DNA of 64,000 nucleotides from Corylus avellana (lineage: Eukaryota; Streptophyta; Magnoliopsida; Fagales; Betulaceae): assembly GCF_901000735.1 (NCBI RefSeq), contig NC_081541.1, forward strand, positions 23,863,885 to 23,927,884. Reading direction: 5' to 3'. The stretch's first letter is position 1. Each line of letters starts with the position of its first letter. The notes under the pieces were generated by a model that did no database searches, was not told where the DNA came from, and saw only the letters and a program-made list of their open reading frames with translations. Shown here piece after piece: positions 1 to 11,079 of this stretch. A program made the translations under genes and the position numbers.

Positions 1-2216
1 ATTTTTGCAGTGTCAACATGGCAAGCAAAAAGGATAAGGGGAAGATTGACTTCAAGGCATTGGTCTTAAAACCAGAGTCTGTCATTACTGCTTCCATTAC
101 TAATTCATCTATTGCTCTCGCTAACCGTTTCTCGGCTTTTAGCCTCGGATCACCAGCTACCTATCCCCTTACCCCAGTATATATATACACGGTTAGCGAT
201 TAGTGGTTTTGAAAAAAAAAACTAAAATCACTAACCGTAACTGCCTGGCCGATTAGCAGTTTTTCTAACCACCTTCAAAAGTGGTGTTTGCTAGAATTGG
301 TTTTGCTTCTAATTGATATTGATGGAATTTGGTGTGTGTGCATTTGTATAAATTTGCTCATTTTCGTTGTGTCTTCATCCACTACCCAAGATCCTTTTTG
401 CAATTCTTTTTTTTTTTTTTTTTCTTTCCATTAATCTGTTGGTGTTTGCTAGAATTGGTTTTACTTCTAATTGATATTGATAGAATTGGGTGTATGTACA
501 TTTGTATTTATGTGTGCCTTAAGCAAGCAAGGTATTCCTTCTTTTTATTTGTATGTGAAATACTTTAGAATAAAATATCTTTTGACTCACTATTTTTTTT
601 CAAAATCTTCTTTTTCGGTAGGGATATTGTGAACACAAATTTGACGCAAGCTAACTTGAGGTCGATAGATCAACAAAGTTTACTAAAGGTAAGTACATTA
701 TGACTTACCATTATAACAAAGTTTAGTGAACGTAAGATATCCATTATTTAATTTTTATTTATTTCTGAATAATTTACAGTGCCCGTTGCCAACTATGGGG
801 TATCCGTCTCAAGGTCCCGGTGTAGAAGATTATTGTGATGAAGTTGTGATGAGGTCTCAAGGTCACGGCTCAAGATTATTGTGATAAAGTTGCTGCGATT
901 TTTGACTAAATTTTTTTGTTGTGTATAAGTTTGAGAAATGAGTGGCAATCATTTGGGCAATATACTGATTGGTGTTATACAATTATTTTTTGCTAGTGGC
1001 TGATAGATCAATTTTTTTGGAGCTTTGAACAAATTAAAACTCTTCCTGGATCGTGCATATGGCTATTGAATATTTGAATAGTACTGTGCAGGAAATTATA
1101 AACCCTCTAAACATGAAATTGGTGCAGATTATGAAGTATTGTCTGACTACAAGAGATGGGGATTATGGGAAATATGAGCATGATCATTGCTATCTGTGAC
1201 ATGGACTTCCCCCTTCCACCACCACCACCATCAACCACCACCCCCACCCCCTCTTTCCTCGCTCCAAATCCGCAAAGAAAAGCACAAAAGTTGCTACTTT
1301 GACGTTCCAACTCTTATGGTATAATAATCCACATTTCAAAATCCAACTCAAAAAGAAAATGCCAATTGAAAACAACTCTAAAAACCTCTTAGGTAGCAGA
1401 GGAAAAGTAGTTTTTGAAACGCAACTCAATTAAGAAAACACAACTACAAATTCAATTAAGAAAACACAACTACAAACACAACTCAAGCTCCAATTCAATT
1501 AAGAAAACACAACTACAAATCACAAATAGCCAAGAATCAACAACAAGTGCAATCACTCGTGTTCCAACTTGGCATTGCAATCAACCGAAGCCTCTTGGCA
1601 TTGCAATCAGCCGAAGCCTCTCACAGGCATTTCATCAAACAAATGACATGATCTTTCAACTTGGTTGTGTCCTAAAGCACCTCTCAGACAAACATTCCAA
1701 GATATACAATTCCAAAAAATACAATTCCAAAACATTTCAAGGGAAGAATCAAATTGGGGTTGTAATGGAAGTTTATCCAAAACTTTGTGAGATTTGATGT
1801 CCTTTAAAGGTTGTAGATGATTTCGGAAATGCACTTCGGCTGGTTGGGCAGGGGACAAAAACGTCAGGCGAAGACGTCCGACAATGGCCGGCAGCGTTTG
1901 GGCAGTGGCCGGCAACGTTGGGTAGTGGCCGGCGACGTTGGGCAGTGGACGGCGACGTTGGGCAGTGGACGGTGACGTTGGGCTGGCCGGCGACGCTGAG
2001 CAGTGAAGTTGGTGGTTGCTTGGCTTTGGTGTGGAGGCAGCAGTGACTTTGGGGCCTTAGGCAGTAACGAAACTAAGTTGTTTAGTTAATTTGTTTGATT
2101 TTTATAAGGATCCAGTGTTACTGAGTTACTGGATCTATTTGGGTTTGTGTACTTGTGTGATGTGGCAGATTTTAATTGGGTGCTGTAAAAGCCACCTTTT
2201 ACAAACCATTCGGACC
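1..2216. other. Repeat-rich stretch with no supportable gene
   Basis: No intact gene is visible. Short open frames occur, for example 18-203 on the plus strand, but none carries a domain I recognise and coding signal is broken by stops and poly-A/T tracts. A block of about 69 bp is repeated imperfectly at 282-350 and 440-508. A motif containing AAGAAAACACAACTACAAA recurs three times between 1422 and 1520. The stretch looks like degenerate transposon or intergenic DNA. Confidence 0.5.
1885..1995. repeat. GC-rich minisatellite, about 21-bp unit
   Basis: A unit close to GACGTTGGGCAGTGGCCGGC is repeated about five times in tandem with small substitutions, period about 21 bp. Its GC content contrasts sharply with the AT-rich surroundings. 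No coding role is apparent. Confidence 0.7.
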
Positions 2217-2339
2217 TAAGGTGTAGTGCCCCAGAATTTTCAAAGCTATTTAAATAGATTATTCTGATAATGATGTTATTTTAATATCCATTGTAGCTAA
2301 GGATTTTAATTCTTGGGAAATTTATGAGAGTGGTAATTA

Positions 2340-3090
2340 GAGAATGGTAATTGGTGAAATAGTAAAATGAGGGTATAATTGTAAATTGAAGATAGAATGA
2401 GGGTACAATTGTAAATTGAAGGTAGAATAGTATAGGGTTGGTGAANNNNNNNNNNNNNNNNNNNNNNNNNNNNNNNNNNNNNNNNNNNNNNNNNNNNNNN
2501 NNNNNNNNNNNNNNNNNNNNNNNNNNNNNNNNNNNNNNNNNNNNNCATTGTAGGTAAGGATTTTTAATTCTTGGGAAATTTATGAGAGTGGTAATTAGAG
2601 AATGGTAATTGGTGAAATAGTATAGGGTTGGTGAAATAGTATAGGGTTGGTGAAATAGTAAAATGAGGGTATAATTGTAAATTGAAGATAGAATGAGGGT
2701 ATAATTGTAAATTGAAGATAGAATGAGGGTATAATTGTAAATTGAAGGTAGAATAGTATAGGGTTGGTGAAATAGTATAGGGTTGGTAAAATAGTATAGG
2801 GTTGGTGAAATAGTAAAATGAGGGTATAATTGTAAATTGAAGATAGAATGAGGGTATAATTGTAAATTGAAGGTAGAATAGTATAGGGTTGGTGAAATAG
2901 TATAGGGTTGGTGAAAAAGTATAGGGTTGGTGAAATAGTAAAATGAGGGTATAATTGTAAATTGAAGATAGAATGAGGGTATAATTGTAAATTGAAGATA
3001 GAATAGTATAGGGTTGGTGAAATAGTATAGGGTTGGTGAAATAGTAAAATAAGGGTATAATTGTAAATTGAAGGTAGAATAGTGTTTGAT
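2340..3090. repeat. Tandem array in LTR U3 region
   Basis: Units built from TAGTATAGGGTTGGTGAAA and ATGAGGGTATAATTGTAAA alternate irregularly many times. A shorter array of the first unit lies at 4160-4345 in the second LTR copy. The arrays sit just upstream of the TATA boxes, as expected for expanded U3 enhancer-like repeats. Long open frames on the minus strand here are low-complexity by-products. Confidence 0.75.
2446..2545. other. Assembly gap (100 N)
   Basis: A run of 100 N, a conventional unknown-size gap. The sequence just after it (from 2546) repeats the sequence at about 2290-2360, so the gap joins two partly redundant ends of a tandem-repeat region. Confidence 0.98.
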
Positions 3091-3274
3091 TTTCTCCTAT
3101 AAATAGAGCTCTTCTCCTTCAGAATTTTCACCACTCATCTCCTCTCCCATCTCTTGCATATATTCTTCCTTCTTCCGCTTTTTACTCGGTCTTTCTTCTT
3201 TCTAAGAGTGTTTTCTCAGAACAGAGAGAGAAAGGGCGAGACCAAGCGCTACAAGAAAGAAAGAACACAAGAGA
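3084..3274 (+). promoter_or_regulatory. LTR promoter block, copy 1
   Basis: A TATA box (TATAAATA, 3098-3105) is followed by about 170 bp nearly identical to the block at 4344-4534. The position after the U3-like repeats and the strict conservation suggest the promoter and start of R of an LTR. Confidence 0.5.
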
Positions 3275-4343
3275 TAGCAGGACTTTAGAAATTAGTTTCA
3301 AAAGATATACTAGTGGTGTTAGTCATATTGGAGCAACTAGATTCCTTCATACCACTTTTAGCTTCAGTCTAGAGGTAAGTAAATTCACTACCCCTTCTAA
3401 AATTACTTCATGTCATGCTATTTATTCATTCTTTAGTAAATTGTAAATGATTATTTTATTTATGTATTATGAAGTTATGTTGCATGCATGAAGGATTTCT
3501 AAAAGAATTATCTAGAAAGTTTCTATTTATTTAAACGCTTTCTAAGTACAACAAGTTTATATTTGAAAAGGTTTTCAATTTGAGAAAAGAAAGTTGAGAA
3601 ATGATGATGATTATAAGAAAGAAAAAAGATGATAAACCCTCCTACATGTTGCCCTAAGATGCATCAAAAGAAGTACAAAGAAAAGTACAAGAGATGAGAT
3701 AAATGTTTATGAAATGAGGGCACATGTATGGAGGAGAGTATTTTTGGCCCCAAGATAAGTAAAGATGAGAGTTCGGTACCGATACTCGGATGGAGGCGAA
3801 ACCACTGAAGGAGGCTATGCCAGAAGGTGGTATTGTAGCACCCCAGATTTTTAAAGTCTTATTTTAGAGATATTAAATTGATGCTATGATTATATCAATA
3901 TTCATATTAGGTAATGGCATTTACTTTGAGGTTGAGATATTTATTGATGATATTAGGTAATAATATTTATTCTTGAGGAATTTATTAGATCTTATGAATA
4001 TTATTGGAATGAATATTGATTTGAGGTTATTATATCATGATGATGATTTTATATTGATTAATTTATTGGGAGATTTAAGAGATATGATAATTGATGATTG
4101 ATTGGTATAATTTGGAGTATGATTGTAATAATTGGTGAAATAATAGGATAGTAAATGGAAGGTAGAAATAGTATAGGGTTGGTGGAATAGTATAGGGTTG
4201 GTGAAATAGTATAGGGTTGGTGGAATAGTGTAGGGTTGGTGGAATAGTGTAGGGTTGGTGGAATAGTATAGGGTTGGTGAAATAGTAAAGGGTTGGTGGA
4301 ATAGTGTAGGGTTGGTGGAATAGTATAGGGTTGGTGAAATAGT

Positions 4344-4534
4344 ATTTGATTTTCTCCTATAAATAGAGCTCTTCTCCTTCACAATTTTCACAACTCATCT
4401 CCTCTCCCATCTCTTGCATATATTCTTCCTTCTTCCGCTTTTTACTCGGTCTTTCTTCTTTCTAAGAGTGTTTACTCAGAACAGAGAGAGAAAGGGCGAG
4501 ACCAAGCGCTACAAGAAAGAAAGAACACAAGAGA
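4344..4534 (+). promoter_or_regulatory. LTR promoter block, copy 2
   Basis: Near-identical to 3084-3274, with the TATA box at 4358-4365. It is followed by GA-rich sequence including a (GA)n microsatellite at about 4600-4625. It belongs to the second, fuller LTR. Confidence 0.5.
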
Positions 4535-4594
4535 AACCGAGAGTGAGATGGGAAATTTAAGACAGAGAGCTGAAGAGGAAGAAAGAGAGTTTAG

Positions 4595-4629
<35 letters not shown>

Positions 4630-5838
4630 TCAGTGAAGGGATTGTTATGGGTATGGACCAACTGCAGCAGAACGGGTTTCAAGTAATTACCTTTGATGAT
4701 CCATTCATGTAATCCACTGTAAGTATTCTTACTTACTGAGTATGATATTGATATCCAATAATACGGATTTTTGTGGTTTTATAACTTGTCTAGCATTTTG
4801 CTATATATGATTCAACAATGATTTATATTGTCGGAAATCAATTGACTCACTACTTCACAGTTTTTGTAGTGCTTGCAGGAATGGAAAATCAAGGTAATTA
4901 TGCAGTTGTGATTAGAGATTCATATTGAGATGTACAGAGATTCCAAGTTGGTTAAGTTTTGTCTAGAGTTTAGACTGTCGGATAGATCTGTATAAATGCC
5001 TTGTACGACATAGCTTTGGGTATTTTTGTATAAAGAAAAGTATTTTAACAGTATTTTTTTTGTATTGATGATTACAGTTTTTCCGCTATATGAGATGAGG
5101 TTGTTACAGGTATTCCATCAACTAGACCGTTGAGTGCACCAAGAAAGAGTTAATTGACGGTCGGGCATGGCTGTGGCCACAGTTCAGTGCCATGGTCACA
5201 GGACCCGCAACCCTCGTGCACAGGGGTAATAGTGTACATGGGCCTTATTATGAGAAAATGATACTATATTTTCAACGAAGATATGCTAAGATGATTTACA
5301 AAGATTATTTATAATGATGCATTATGATGATGATTTATAAAGATGATTTACAACGATGATCTATTACTAGATGTAATAGTATGTATATGTTACGGGAGAT
5401 GCAACCGTACATACAGATATTATTATGGCTAGAATTATATTTATTTGCGAAAACGATTTTCAAAACTGAGAACAAGGAGTAAAACTATTTATGGTTGTGA
5501 ATTTTACTTGCTGGGCCCCTTTTGGGCTCATTCAGTTTTATTTCTTGTTTTCAGGTAGAAAGGATGCTGGAATAGGAGGCCGGAATGGGGTGGGAATAAT
5601 TATTAATTTTCAAAGTCTTTTCATATGAGTTATTGTAATGATATGATATTCCGCAACTAAAGTTTAATGTTTTCTAATTTCGCTTGTAATAAAATCTCTT
5701 GAATAATGTTTTATACATTTTTCGTATCCTTTAAAATCAAGTACTCTGATAGACCTTATAGATCTTTGCAATAACTTTTGTTGTAAAAGAAGAAAAGTGG
5801 CAAACTCAGCCTTAACGGGCTGGGGATGTTACATAAGG

Positions 5839-6421
5839 GGCTCTCTTTTGCTATATATAACTCTTTGGACAGATTCAATTTAAATGCATGTACTAATCAC
5901 AAGGGTGGACATTTTTCATAGAAGCAGTAGCATACTAGCATTTGCATGACCAACGCCCGCGACATTCTCCGTAAACCGCTCCCTCGCTCTGACCCTTGCC
6001 TACATTTTATGTCGCAGTGGGGCCACGGCTGGCCTAACTCTTAGGCGGTTTACTTAATAAGGCCCTCAATTAGTAATTTTAAAAAAAATAAAAATTTCAT
6101 AAAAAAATTTGAAGTCATTATTACTGTTCATATTCTTTAATTAAGGCTTCCTAATCATGGTAATGAAATAATGTTAAAAAAATGCCACCAATTTAATAAG
6201 GCCCCCCAATTAATGAATTCTAATAAAACAATTTCCATAAAAAAGCACAAAATTAAAGACTTAATTTTTTTTTAAAAAAAAAGCATTAATATTATTTGAT
6301 TCTCCAATATTTAAAAATAAATAAGGCTTAAAAAATCGATAGTAATAAATATAATAATAAAATATTCGTCTCTAATTATATTACACATGTCTAACCGTAA
6401 ACAAAATATAGAAAATTGTGT
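5839..6421. other. AT-rich intergenic DNA
   Basis: No gene is seen. A GC-richer patch at 5945-6050 is followed by AT-rich DNA with poly-A tracts. The phrase around 6025-6055 resembles, in inverted form, the one near 7240-7275, so this may be the decayed flank of an older repeat into which the CACTA element inserted. Confidence 0.4.
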
Positions 6422-6424
6422 TAA

Positions 6425-7046
6425 CACTACAAAAAAAGGGCAATTTTTTAACGTGGCAAACAATATCCATTTTTTGCACGTCAGTAAATGTTGACGTGTC
6501 AAAATTGATACGTCAACAAATTTTTTTTTGAAGTGCCAAAAGTGGCACGTCAGCATTTACTGACGTGTTGAATATAACACGTCAGGATTTACTAACGTGT
6601 CAATATTTGACACGTCAATAAATNNNNNNNNNNNNNNNNNNNNNNNNNNNNNNNNNNNNNNNNNNNNNNNNNNNNNNNNNNNNNNNNNNNNNNNNNNNNN
6701 NNNNNNNNNNNNNNNNNNNNNNNAAAATTTTAAAAAAGAAAAATTATTATTTTTTTAATAATTTTTAAATTACTGACGTGTCAAAATTGACACGTCAGGA
6801 AATTTAAAATTATTAAAAAAATAATTTTTCTTTTTTTAAATTTTTTTGGATTTTTTTTTTTCAATTAAAAACATTTACTGACGTGTCAATTTTGACATGT
6901 TAAAAATTTTTCGTTTCTGACACCCATAATTTTAACGCCTGAGACACGTCAAAACCGACCCGCTACTTTAGGAAGATTTTCTGACGTGTCAGACCACCTA
7001 ACACGTCAGAAAATGTAAGTCAACAAAAATTCTGTTTTTTGTAGTG
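6425..7046. mobile_element. Non-autonomous CACTA (En/Spm) element
   Basis: It starts CACTACAAAAAAA and ends TTTTTTGTAGTG, a terminal inverted repeat typical of CACTA elements. The 3-bp duplication TAA flanks it (6422-6424 and 7047-7049). The interior holds at least eight copies or half-copies of ACGTGTCA / TGACACGT arranged as palindromes, consistent with subterminal transposase-binding repeats. It has no coding capacity. A 100-N gap at 6624-6723 interrupts it. Confidence 0.85.
6624..6723. other. Assembly gap (100 N)
   Basis: A run of 100 N inside the CACTA element, probably because the palindromic repeats could not be assembled. Confidence 0.98.
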
Positions 7047-7049
7047 TAA

Positions 7050-7383
7050 ACATTTAAAATCATATGGGAAAAATAAATAAATAAATGCTAGAAGATTGAA
7101 AGTTTCTAACATATTTGATTAAGTAATTAATCAGAAATTTTGCATCTCAAAAGATGATAAGAATGATTTTTAATTAAAAATATAATAATATTATTAAAAT
7201 AAATATTATTTAGTTAATATTTAAACACTACTTAAAATTTTCGCCTTAGGCCTCAAAATATATTGAGCCGGCCCAGAGTGGGGTGATAATCTGCATCTCC
7301 GACGCCATATTTTGCTCGAAAGACGACAACCCTGCCTGTTGCTAATCTCAAAGACATGTAAACAAATCCAAAAATAAATTAAA
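7050..7383. other. Intergenic DNA, no gene seen
   Basis: AT-rich sequence between the CACTA element and the next fold-back element. No domain or RNA gene is seen. Confidence 0.5.
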
Positions 7384-7749
7384 GGGTAAAGTCCATTTAA
7401 CCCCCTTAAACTACCACCCCAATGACAATCTACCCTCCAAACTATCAATTACGACAATTTACCCCCCAAACTACCAAAAAATAACAATGTACCCCATGTT
7501 AGCAAAATGATGAAATTACCGCTATAAAATTTTAATAAGACAAAAATACCCTTAAAATTTTGAAAAAAATAAATAAATTTTAGTATTTTTTATTTTTATT
7601 TTAGTAAGGGTAATTTTGTCATTTTATTAAAATTGAGGGTACATTATCATTATTTTGGTAGTTTTGGGGGTGAATTGTCGCAATTGATAGTTTGGGGGGG
7701 TAAATTGTCATTGGAGTGATAATTTGAGAGAGTTAAGTGGACTTTACCC
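7384..7749. mobile_element. Fold-back MITE, 366 bp
   Basis: The left arm begins GGGTAAAGTCCA and the right arm ends TGGACTTTACCC. The arms can be paired for about 150 bp with mismatches around an AT-rich centre. TAAA stands on both sides as a possible 4-bp duplication. There is no coding capacity. The superfamily is not determined. Confidence 0.75.
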
Positions 7750-7750
7750 T

Positions 7751-8473
7751 AAATAAAATAAAATAATAATTACTAGAATGCACTAGCTTCAATATAACGT
7801 GCTTGCCATGAATAATATATATATATATATATATATATGAGAGGTATAAGAGTAGCTTTCTTTCACCCATCTCGACTACAACAATCAATCATTCTTTGTT
7901 TGTTTTCATCTTATTTTTATTAGGGGTAGCAATTTGTGTTCAGGTTTGAATCGTGTTAATATATATGCATAAAGTCAACCTTAATCTGACTAATTTAATC
8001 AAACAAATCAAATTTTTCAATCCTACCCCTTTAATTTCGTATCAAATTCTTGTGCCACATTGAAACAATAACACCTTTCAAAACTGCTGTCCCCCACTCC
8101 CCCCTTTTTTTATCTTCTAGTAATCAGCAAATAATTAAACAAAAAAAGATAATAAATAAATAAATAAACTTCAAACCCAAGCAACGTGGCATGAGCCCAA
8201 GTCTCCTCTACGTAGCTAACCCATTATCAGCTTCACCTTGCAGAACAATCTTCCTTGGTGGGCAAGTTTTGATACTATTTATTATCACTAACATGAAATC
8301 ATCACTTTCCAATCATCCTTTGCTTTGTTAAGAGGAGACAAATCTGTTGAAGAAAAGAAACCAACAAAGACGAACCACAGAATCTCTTCTGTACCGCCGG
8401 GAAGCCATCCTTTTCTCTCTCCTCATCAACCTCGCCTATAAATACTCACAGCAATTTCCGATCCAAAACAACA
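7751..8473. other. Upstream region of the RING gene
   Basis: A (TA)n microsatellite lies at about 7818-7838 and part of a dispersed repeat at 7930-8050. The last 200 bp become GC-richer and probably hold the promoter and 5' leader of the RING gene. TATAAATA at 8437-8444 is only 30 bp before the start codon, too close to be a sure TATA box. Confidence 0.4.
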
Positions 8474-9971
8474 ATGTCTTTCACCGGCGGCCGGCCTCGC
8501 GTCACGGTGAACGGAGTCCGACGAATGAGAAGCTTCCATTACTTCTGGTGTCAAAACTGCCAGCGCACTGTACGGATTCCCTCATCGATCTCGAATCAAG
8601 CCTTTTGCCCCTTTTGCTTCCACTCGCTACGCGTTGAGCTGGACGCATCGAGGCATAGGCTTGTCGCCGAGCTCGCCGGCCTGCAGCGCTCCTCAGCCGC
8701 CGAGCTGTTGGACTCCTTGGCTCGCCTGTTCGACCCACTTGAATGGGTATCTGAAAATGGGCCGGGTCAACAGTCCTGGATTACGCTCCGATTGGCCGGG
8801 CCGCCTCGTCCGCCAACACCCATTTCCCCGCCCGAGAGTGTAAGCGATGCCGTGGTTGATAACATGCTGAATGATTTCATAGAAGGGATGGCGCCGCAGA
8901 ATGACCGCCGGATAGGGCCGGCGCCGGCGCCGGCTCCGGTCATTGAAGCGCTGCCGAGGGTGAAACTGACGCAAATGCATTTGGGTAACGACCCATGTTG
9001 CGCCGTGTGCAAGGAGGAGTTTGAGGTTGGCGGGGAAGTGAGAGAGATGCCGTGCATGCATTTCTATCATTCGGATTGCATTGTTCCTTGGCTGCGCATC
9101 CACAACACTTGTCCCGTTTGCCGCTACGAGCTCCCGGCGAACCCTTCCGGCGACGATCTTGAAGACGTGATGGATGGAGATTTCGGCGTTGAAGACGTCA
9201 TAAACGGACTGCGGTGGTGGTGCAGTCAGCTGTTGTCTCTGTGGCCTTTCCGTGCACTCTCAGATTGGACACACCGCCGCCATGATATCGGAGACACTAC
9301 TCACGGGGGTAACATTTGAATCCTTTTGCTCTTTTTATTTTACTGAGTGTGACCGTGGTAACACGTGAGCATTGAGAACTGTTCAAGAGAACCCTACACC
9401 GCAGAAATCGTAGGCATTTTCCGAAAACCAATTGATTCATAGCCAAACCCAACCTCAGTAGGATCTCGGTGGTTTCCTAATACTATTGAAGCTTATGTGA
9501 GTAATTCTCCATTACAGAGAGTCGAACTTACGCCCTATTACATGTCTAATCTCATGAAAATTTCCTTGAAACCACAACCACAAGCCTTTTATTTCTTGAA
9601 AAAAAATGTGTTGCTTTTGCTGTCTCATTGTAGGGGATCGTATTGAGATATAGGTATGCAGAAATAAGATTATATAAATTAATTATAATTTATTTATTTA
9701 ATTAATTGTGTCAAACCCTTTAACTCTAATCTATTAATTTCGTATCGACTTTATAAACCGTGTCAAAAATTGTCAACCATTATGTCGTGTGTCAAGTTTG
9801 AATCGTATAAAATTATATTAATTAATCCTAATCATATCCATTTAATTAAATGTATCAAACACATCAACTCTAACCTATTAATTTATGTCGGGCTTATATT
9901 GAAATCGTAAAAAAAACTGTGATTTCCTTGCAGGTGGTAGCCACTGGTGGGACTCTTGGCTCATTCTCTAG
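8474..9971 (+). CDS. RING-H2 E3 ubiquitin ligase with N-terminal zinc ribbon
   Basis: A probable E3 ubiquitin ligase of the plant RING1/RDUF-like group. Residues 25-48 form a zinc-ribbon-like module (FWCQNC, Cys26, 29, 45, 48). The RING-H2 finger is Cys176, Cys179, Cys194, His196, His199, Cys202, Cys213, Cys216, with Trp206 where the E2-contact tryptophan usually lies. The frame stays open to TGA at 9319, giving 281 residues. I prefer a two-exon model: donor GGTAAC after 9308, acceptor CTTGCAG ending at 9933, and a last coding exon 9934-9971. The product is then 290 residues ending GGSHWWDSWLIL, a Trp-rich tail I believe is usual in this group (from memory). The unspliced form would end THGGNI. 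The second exon lies in block A1 and is repeated at 28298-28335. The substrate is unknown. Confidence 0.88.
9309..9933 (+). other. Proposed intron of RING gene with dispersed repeats
   Basis: The proposed intron holds a block (about 9420-9560) that, read on the minus strand, contains GTTCGACTC, like a Pol III B box of a tRNA-derived SINE. An AT-rich dispersed repeat follows at about 9690-9920, and relatives occur near 7930-8050 and 52060-52340. Confidence 0.4.
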
Positions 9972-10531
9972 CTTTGTATTTATTGTTTATTTGTAAAGGC
10001 AGGTAAAAATAGATTGTGATAATTATTTTGAAGATAGTCCAACCTTAGCAGGTACGTTATCTCAAACTTTAATTTACTTACGCAAAATTCCACTAAATCT
10101 CATGTATTTGAGGGCAGGGAAGTCAATAATATATAGTTTAGATGTTTCAATTAAACAATTTGATTTGTGTGTGACATACAAATATATGCCATGTATTAAT
10201 GTTAAATATATTCAAATTATATATCTTCAATTTATAACATTTTCTTTCTCCCTCTAATCTTGCAGTTAAATATTATCTTCAAAGGGAAGATTTAAGCTTT
10301 GAGATCTTCATTAGCTTGATGGGTTTGGTTTTGGAAATTGTAAATGTAATTAACCAGTTTATATGTAATATTTTAGAGCTATCTCTCTTGTAATGGGACC
10401 AACAGTACTATAGGGTACCATATGAATGTGCATATCTGCACAAAATACATGTAACTATAATATAACATCCTACTTTCCATATTAATTATTGTAAAGATAA
10501 GTATTTAGTAGTTGACAAAAAAAAAAAATAG

Positions 10532-10579
<48 letters not shown>

Positions 10580-10848
10580 TAGAGTAGTTAACCCTATATG
10601 TATGTTAGAGTAGTTAACCCCGTGCTGAGGTATCGATCGAAAATGCCTATAAAAAGAAAAGTGTAATTAGTAAAAGAGCTTATATGAATCAAAGGAAATA
10701 GCAATAGAGAGACGAAAATTCTCATTTTACCTGAAGTCTATTACTTTTTATAACAAATTATTTTACGGCTGTCTAGCACCTGTTATATCTTAATTGGAGA
10801 CCTTCCCATCAGTGAATATTCCACGTTCCACGACACCCTTTACGCTTA
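9972..10848. other. RING 3' flank, no gene seen
   Basis: Probable 3' untranslated and intergenic DNA of the RING gene. A (TA)n microsatellite lies at about 10536-10573. The doubled GTATGTTAGAGTAGTTAACC at about 10574-10621 is not found in block A2. Confidence 0.5.
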
Positions 10849-11079
10849 GGATCCGGATCCCCTCCTATTATGGGAAATATGAGACCCTCATATTTTTAAT
10901 CTTAGCCCTTAGATGAATCTAAGTGTTCACATTATCTCAATCTCAAACTCTCAAAATAAACACAACCACATTTAATTATATATCAAATTTGAATACAAAA
11001 TTTAATTAATTAATTTTTTTTTTTTTTGAATAGAAGCCACCCGGTGGGTGGCTGGGCGCGGCCACCCCATAGCCTAGGG

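Larger units (their letters stand above)
2217..5838. mobile_element. LTR-type retroelement remnant with TAAGG target duplication
   Basis: The element runs from TGTAGTGCCCC at 2222 to GGGGATGTTACA ending at 5833. It has the TGT...ACA ends of many plant Ty3/gypsy LTRs, and the 5-bp duplication TAAGG flanks it at 2217-2221 and 5834-5838. A second LTR-like start, TGTAGCACCCC, lies at 3834. The body is therefore best read as a truncated LTR (2222-3833) followed by a fuller one (3834-5833). No gag or pol coding is visible. TATA boxes at 3098 and 4358 sit in repeated blocks that look like LTR promoters. A gap at 2446-2545 interrupts it. Confidence 0.7.

Noticed and set aside
18..203. Open frame starting MASKKDKGKIDFKALVLKPE as a gene
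   Set aside because: Short, no recognised domain, followed by stops; could be a transposon remnant but cannot be supported.
1607..1700. PPR-like minus-strand piece (VERSCHLFDEMPVRGF)
   Set aside because: Too short and isolated; a single motif-like stretch without neighbouring repeats.
2340..3090. Repeat array as a possible CRISPR
   Set aside because: Units are contiguous and irregular without unique spacers, and the genome is eukaryotic; it is U3-type tandem repetition.
2595..3134. Long minus-strand open frame over tandem repeats (also 4035-4391)
   Set aside because: It translates the simple repeat unit itself (repeated FTNPILFHQPYT-like words); no domain, start context or gene structure.
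8437..8444. TATAAATA as the TATA box of the RING gene
   Set aside because: Only 30 bp before the start codon, which would leave almost no leader; may be chance.
8502..9103. Minus-strand open frames across the RING gene
   Set aside because: By-products of high GC coding on the plus strand; no domain.
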